64,000 nt of DNA, taken from assembly GCF_900107485.1 (NCBI RefSeq), contig NZ_FNQE01000005.1, positions 42,707 through 106,706 on the forward strand. Direction: 5' to 3'. The translations under genes were made by a program, and so were the position numbers. The notes under the pieces are model-generated. The model did not search any database. It was not told the DNA's origin and worked only from the letters and a program-made list of their open reading frames with translations. Position 1 is the stretch's first letter. Each line of letters begins with the position of its first letter. Shown here piece after piece: positions 62,162 to 64,000 of this stretch. The stretch comes from Proteiniborus ethanoligenes. Its GTDB lineage: Bacteria; Bacillota; Clostridia; Tissierellales; Proteiniboraceae.

Positions 62162-63577
62162 TTAAGACAGTCTGAATTTCTCATACTGTGAAGTTAAACT
62201 TTTAAAACCATGATTAATCAGTTTCTGATTAGTTATGGTTTTATTTAGTATTGGACTTTTGGATATTCTCCAGTAGCTTTTCCTAGTGTTGGCATATTCC
62301 CATGCCTTACCTTTAGGAACTCCTAGTTTCATTAGGTTTTTAAATCTAGTTCTGACTAATTTCCATGTCTTCCAGACCACGGCTCTAAGTCGCCTCCGAA
62401 TCCATTGGTCCAGCTCCTTTAGTTTGGTCTTCATATCTGCTAATTTAAAATAATTTACCCAACCTACGACTATTTCATTTAGTTTCTTAATTCTATGATT
62501 GAAATTCATGCTTACATTTCTGTTAGTTATATTTCTAATCTTTTCCTTAAGTCTGTCATAACTTTTGTCATGGACTCTAAATTTTATTCCACCTTTTCCA
62601 TAGTAGAAACTATATCCTAAGAATTTTCTTTTTGTTGGTGAAGATACTGCCGACTTTTCAGTATTTACTTTCAGTTTTAGCTCTTTCTCTAGGAATTTTG
62701 TGATATTTTCGAGGGCTCTTTCTCCTGCCCTTTTGCTTTTAACATAAACATTACAATCATCAGCATAACGGCAGAATCTATGTCCCCTTCTTTCTAGTTC
62801 TTTGTCTAATTCATCTAGTAATATATTACTTAATAGTGGACTTAGTGGGCCACCTTGAGGTGCTCCTTCTTCTGATTTAACCTGCATACCTTTTAACATT
62901 ATCCCTGATTTTAAATACTTTCGTATTAATTTAAGCACTCTTTTGTCTTCTATCTTTCTTGACACTAGATGCATTAAAAGGTCATGATTTATATTATCAA
63001 AGAATTTCTCTAAATCCATATCTATTACGTATCTGTATCCTTCATCGATATATTTCTGTGCTTGTTTTAGAGCCATATGTGTACTTCTTTTGGGTCTAAA
63101 ACCATAGCTACTATCTGAAAACTCCTTATCGAATATGGGATTGATTACTTGGTTTATTGCTTGTTGAATCAATCTATCTATTACGGTTGGTATTCCTAGG
63201 AGTCTTACCCCGCCATTTGGTTTGGGTATTTCTTTTCGTCTTACTGGCTGTGGTTTATATTTTCCACTTAGCAGACTTGTCTTCAAAGTTTCGTAATGTT
63301 CTTGTAGGAAAGGTAGAAGTTCATCTACCTTCATTCCATCAATTCCATGGCTTCCTTTGTTAGATACTACTTTCTTGTACGCTTCAAAGATATTTCTCTT
63401 ATCCACTATTCTTTCGAGTAGATGTTCAGTATTAAATTCCGACTTGGTTTTCAGATTTGACATCGCCGACAAATCACTGTACACTCCTTGTTTACCTCGA
63501 GTTTCCAACCCTACTTCCACAAGCCAGTCCAAGTCCTTGGTTTTCTGTATTCTTTTCATGTTTGTTGAGATTGCCAA
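62162..63577 (-). CDS. ltrA: Group II intron reverse transcriptase/maturase
   Basis: 471 residues from a TTG at 63577 (AAGGAGG 9 bases upstream). Finger-palm RT domain (about 60-330) with the active site FCRYADDCNVY, GAPQGGPLSPLLSNILLDELD and the SSYGFRPKRSTHMAL block. Maturase X domain (about 360-430, RIKKLNEIVVGWVNYFKLAD) and the WKLVRTRFKNLMKLGVPKGKAWEYANTRKSYW end typical of class C. No HNH endonuclease. It binds the intron RNA for splicing and retrotransposition. The frame is intact, so the element may be active. Confidence 0.95.
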   Translation of the reverse strand: MAISTNMKRIQKTKDLDWLVEVGLETRGKQGVYSDLSAMSNLKTKSEFNTEHLLERIVDKRNIFEAYKKVVSNKGSHGIDGMKVDELLPFLQEHYETLKTSLLSGKYKPQPVRRKEIPKPNGGVRLLGIPTVIDRLIQQAINQVINPIFDKEFSDSSYGFRPKRSTHMALKQAQKYIDEGYRYVIDMDLEKFFDNINHDLLMHLVSRKIEDKRVLKLIRKYLKSGIMLKGMQVKSEEGAPQGGPLSPLLSNILLDELDKELERRGHRFCRYADDCNVYVKSKRAGERALENITKFLEKELKLKVNTEKSAVSSPTKRKFLGYSFYYGKGGIKFRVHDKSYDRLKEKIRNITNRNVSMNFNHRIKKLNEIVVGWVNYFKLADMKTKLKELDQWIRRRLRAVVWKTWKLVRTRFKNLMKLGVPKGKAWEYANTRKSYWRISKSPILNKTITNQKLINHGFKSLTSQYEKFRLS

Positions 63578-64000
63578 TCCTACTCACCTCCTTAATGTTC
63601 AGCCCTTCCAAGGTTATTCATGACTAACCTTGTACTATGGCTTCTGCTGACTTCTGATAGTTCAGCCACACATCACTGCATGGGTTACCATTTAGATATT
63701 TCATCTTTTAATGGTGTATCTACCAGACCTCCCCAGGTAAGAACGTAAACTTTCACTCCATATATCTGCTACATCTACTTTCCCTGTTTCGGATAGTTTT
63801 GGACTTTGACTTGTTTAGCAGCCTCATCCACAGGGTTAAGCCTCAAATGTAGTTCGTGTACCTCAGACCAGAGCTTTGCCGCCGACTTCCTTCAGATTCC
63901 ACCTCACGATGGACACCCTTGTCTTGAGCTAACGGTTGGCACTATCAACCCCCGTATCGGACTTGCACCGACTAGTTTATGCCCATGCTGGGCGCACTAA

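Larger units (their letters stand above)
62083..63997 (-). mobile_element. Group IIC intron (nearly complete, about 1.9 kb)
   Basis: On the minus strand the intron begins GTGCGCCCAGCATGGGC (5' end at 63997, three bases from the edge), followed by domain I to III sequence like that of the Oceanobacillus iheyensis group IIC intron (GTGTCC...GGAATCTGAAGGAAG, CTTACCTGGGGAGGTCTGG). The reverse transcriptase lies in domain IV. Domain V (GAACCGCC...ACCGAACGGT...GGTGGTGTG) and a domain VI stem (TAATTAAAATAATTAATTA) follow. The 3' end is placed at CTACTCGAT, near 62083, by analogy. Confidence 0.85.

Noticed and set aside
62162..63577. Retron or diversity-generating reverse transcriptase
   Set aside because: The maturase domain, domain V and the GTGCG 5' end identify a group IIC intron.

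Overview
The window comes from a low-GC, endospore-forming, anaerobic Firmicute (Clostridia or Tissierellia type). It holds the SpoIIR, SleB-YpeB, GerA-type and SipL-like spore genes, a B12-dependent lysine fermentation operon, radical-SAM and redox proteins, and genes with in-frame UGA codons that look like selenocysteine codons. Nearly all genes lie on the minus strand.

Layout. 1-5991: the 5' part of a giant secreted protein of about 13 IPT/TIG repeats plus an Fn3-like domain, running off the left edge. 6.3-9.3 kb (plus strand): a beta-helix surface protein, a small SLH protein and nagB. 9.4-13.7 kb: an operon of ECF sigma factor, membrane partner, DUF4358 lipoprotein, MBOAT acyltransferase and DHHW protein, with an ECF-type promoter in front (surface polymer O-acylation). 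13.9-23.7 kb: lysine degradation operon kdd-kamA-kamB-kamC-kamD-kamE, preceded by a good sigma-54 promoter and a PAS/sigma-54 activator gene. The kamABC block is bracketed by two arrays of 26-27 tandem 11-bp units that are inverted copies of each other. 23.8-38 kb: DUF1934, murI, ypeB, sleB, spoIIR, a gerA-type receptor operon, a nucleotidyltransferase, GntR regulator, ispE, sipL-like, speE, speD. 38.3-38.5 kb: a 230-bp imperfect palindrome. 38.6-43.7 kb: a SipW signal peptidase with two TasA/camelysin-like fibre proteins, a TasA-like-plus-SLH fusion and a coiled-coil protein, i.e. an extracellular fibre system with its own wall anchor. 44-48.6 kb: veg, a SpoIID-amidase fusion, an H-NOX chemoreceptor, a hendecad coiled-coil protein.

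48.6-57.5 kb is a copper/thiol-redox region: copA-copZ-csoR with a CsoR-type operator, an FNR-like regulator, a 45-residue zinc ribbon protein, 5-formyl-THF cyclo-ligase, a HesB-like protein, an Lgt-like membrane protein, a TlpA thioredoxin, CcdA, a DUF1858 protein, a glutaredoxin and an ArsR regulator. Three genes here (copA, the HesB-like gene, the glutaredoxin) have one in-frame TGA exactly where the family has cysteine. Two are followed by clear hairpins in the bacterial SECIS position and one by a weaker candidate. TGA is also used as a normal stop (ECF sigma gene), so selenocysteine insertion is the best explanation. 57.6-61.7 kb: a repeat-containing unknown protein, ksgA, rnmV and a G5/3D-domain protein. 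62.1-64.0 kb: a nearly complete group IIC intron whose 5' end lies 3 bases from the right edge.

The most unusual items are the inverted 11-bp arrays around kamABC, the CopA with UxxC in place of CxxC, and the SipW/TasA-like/SLH fibre locus.
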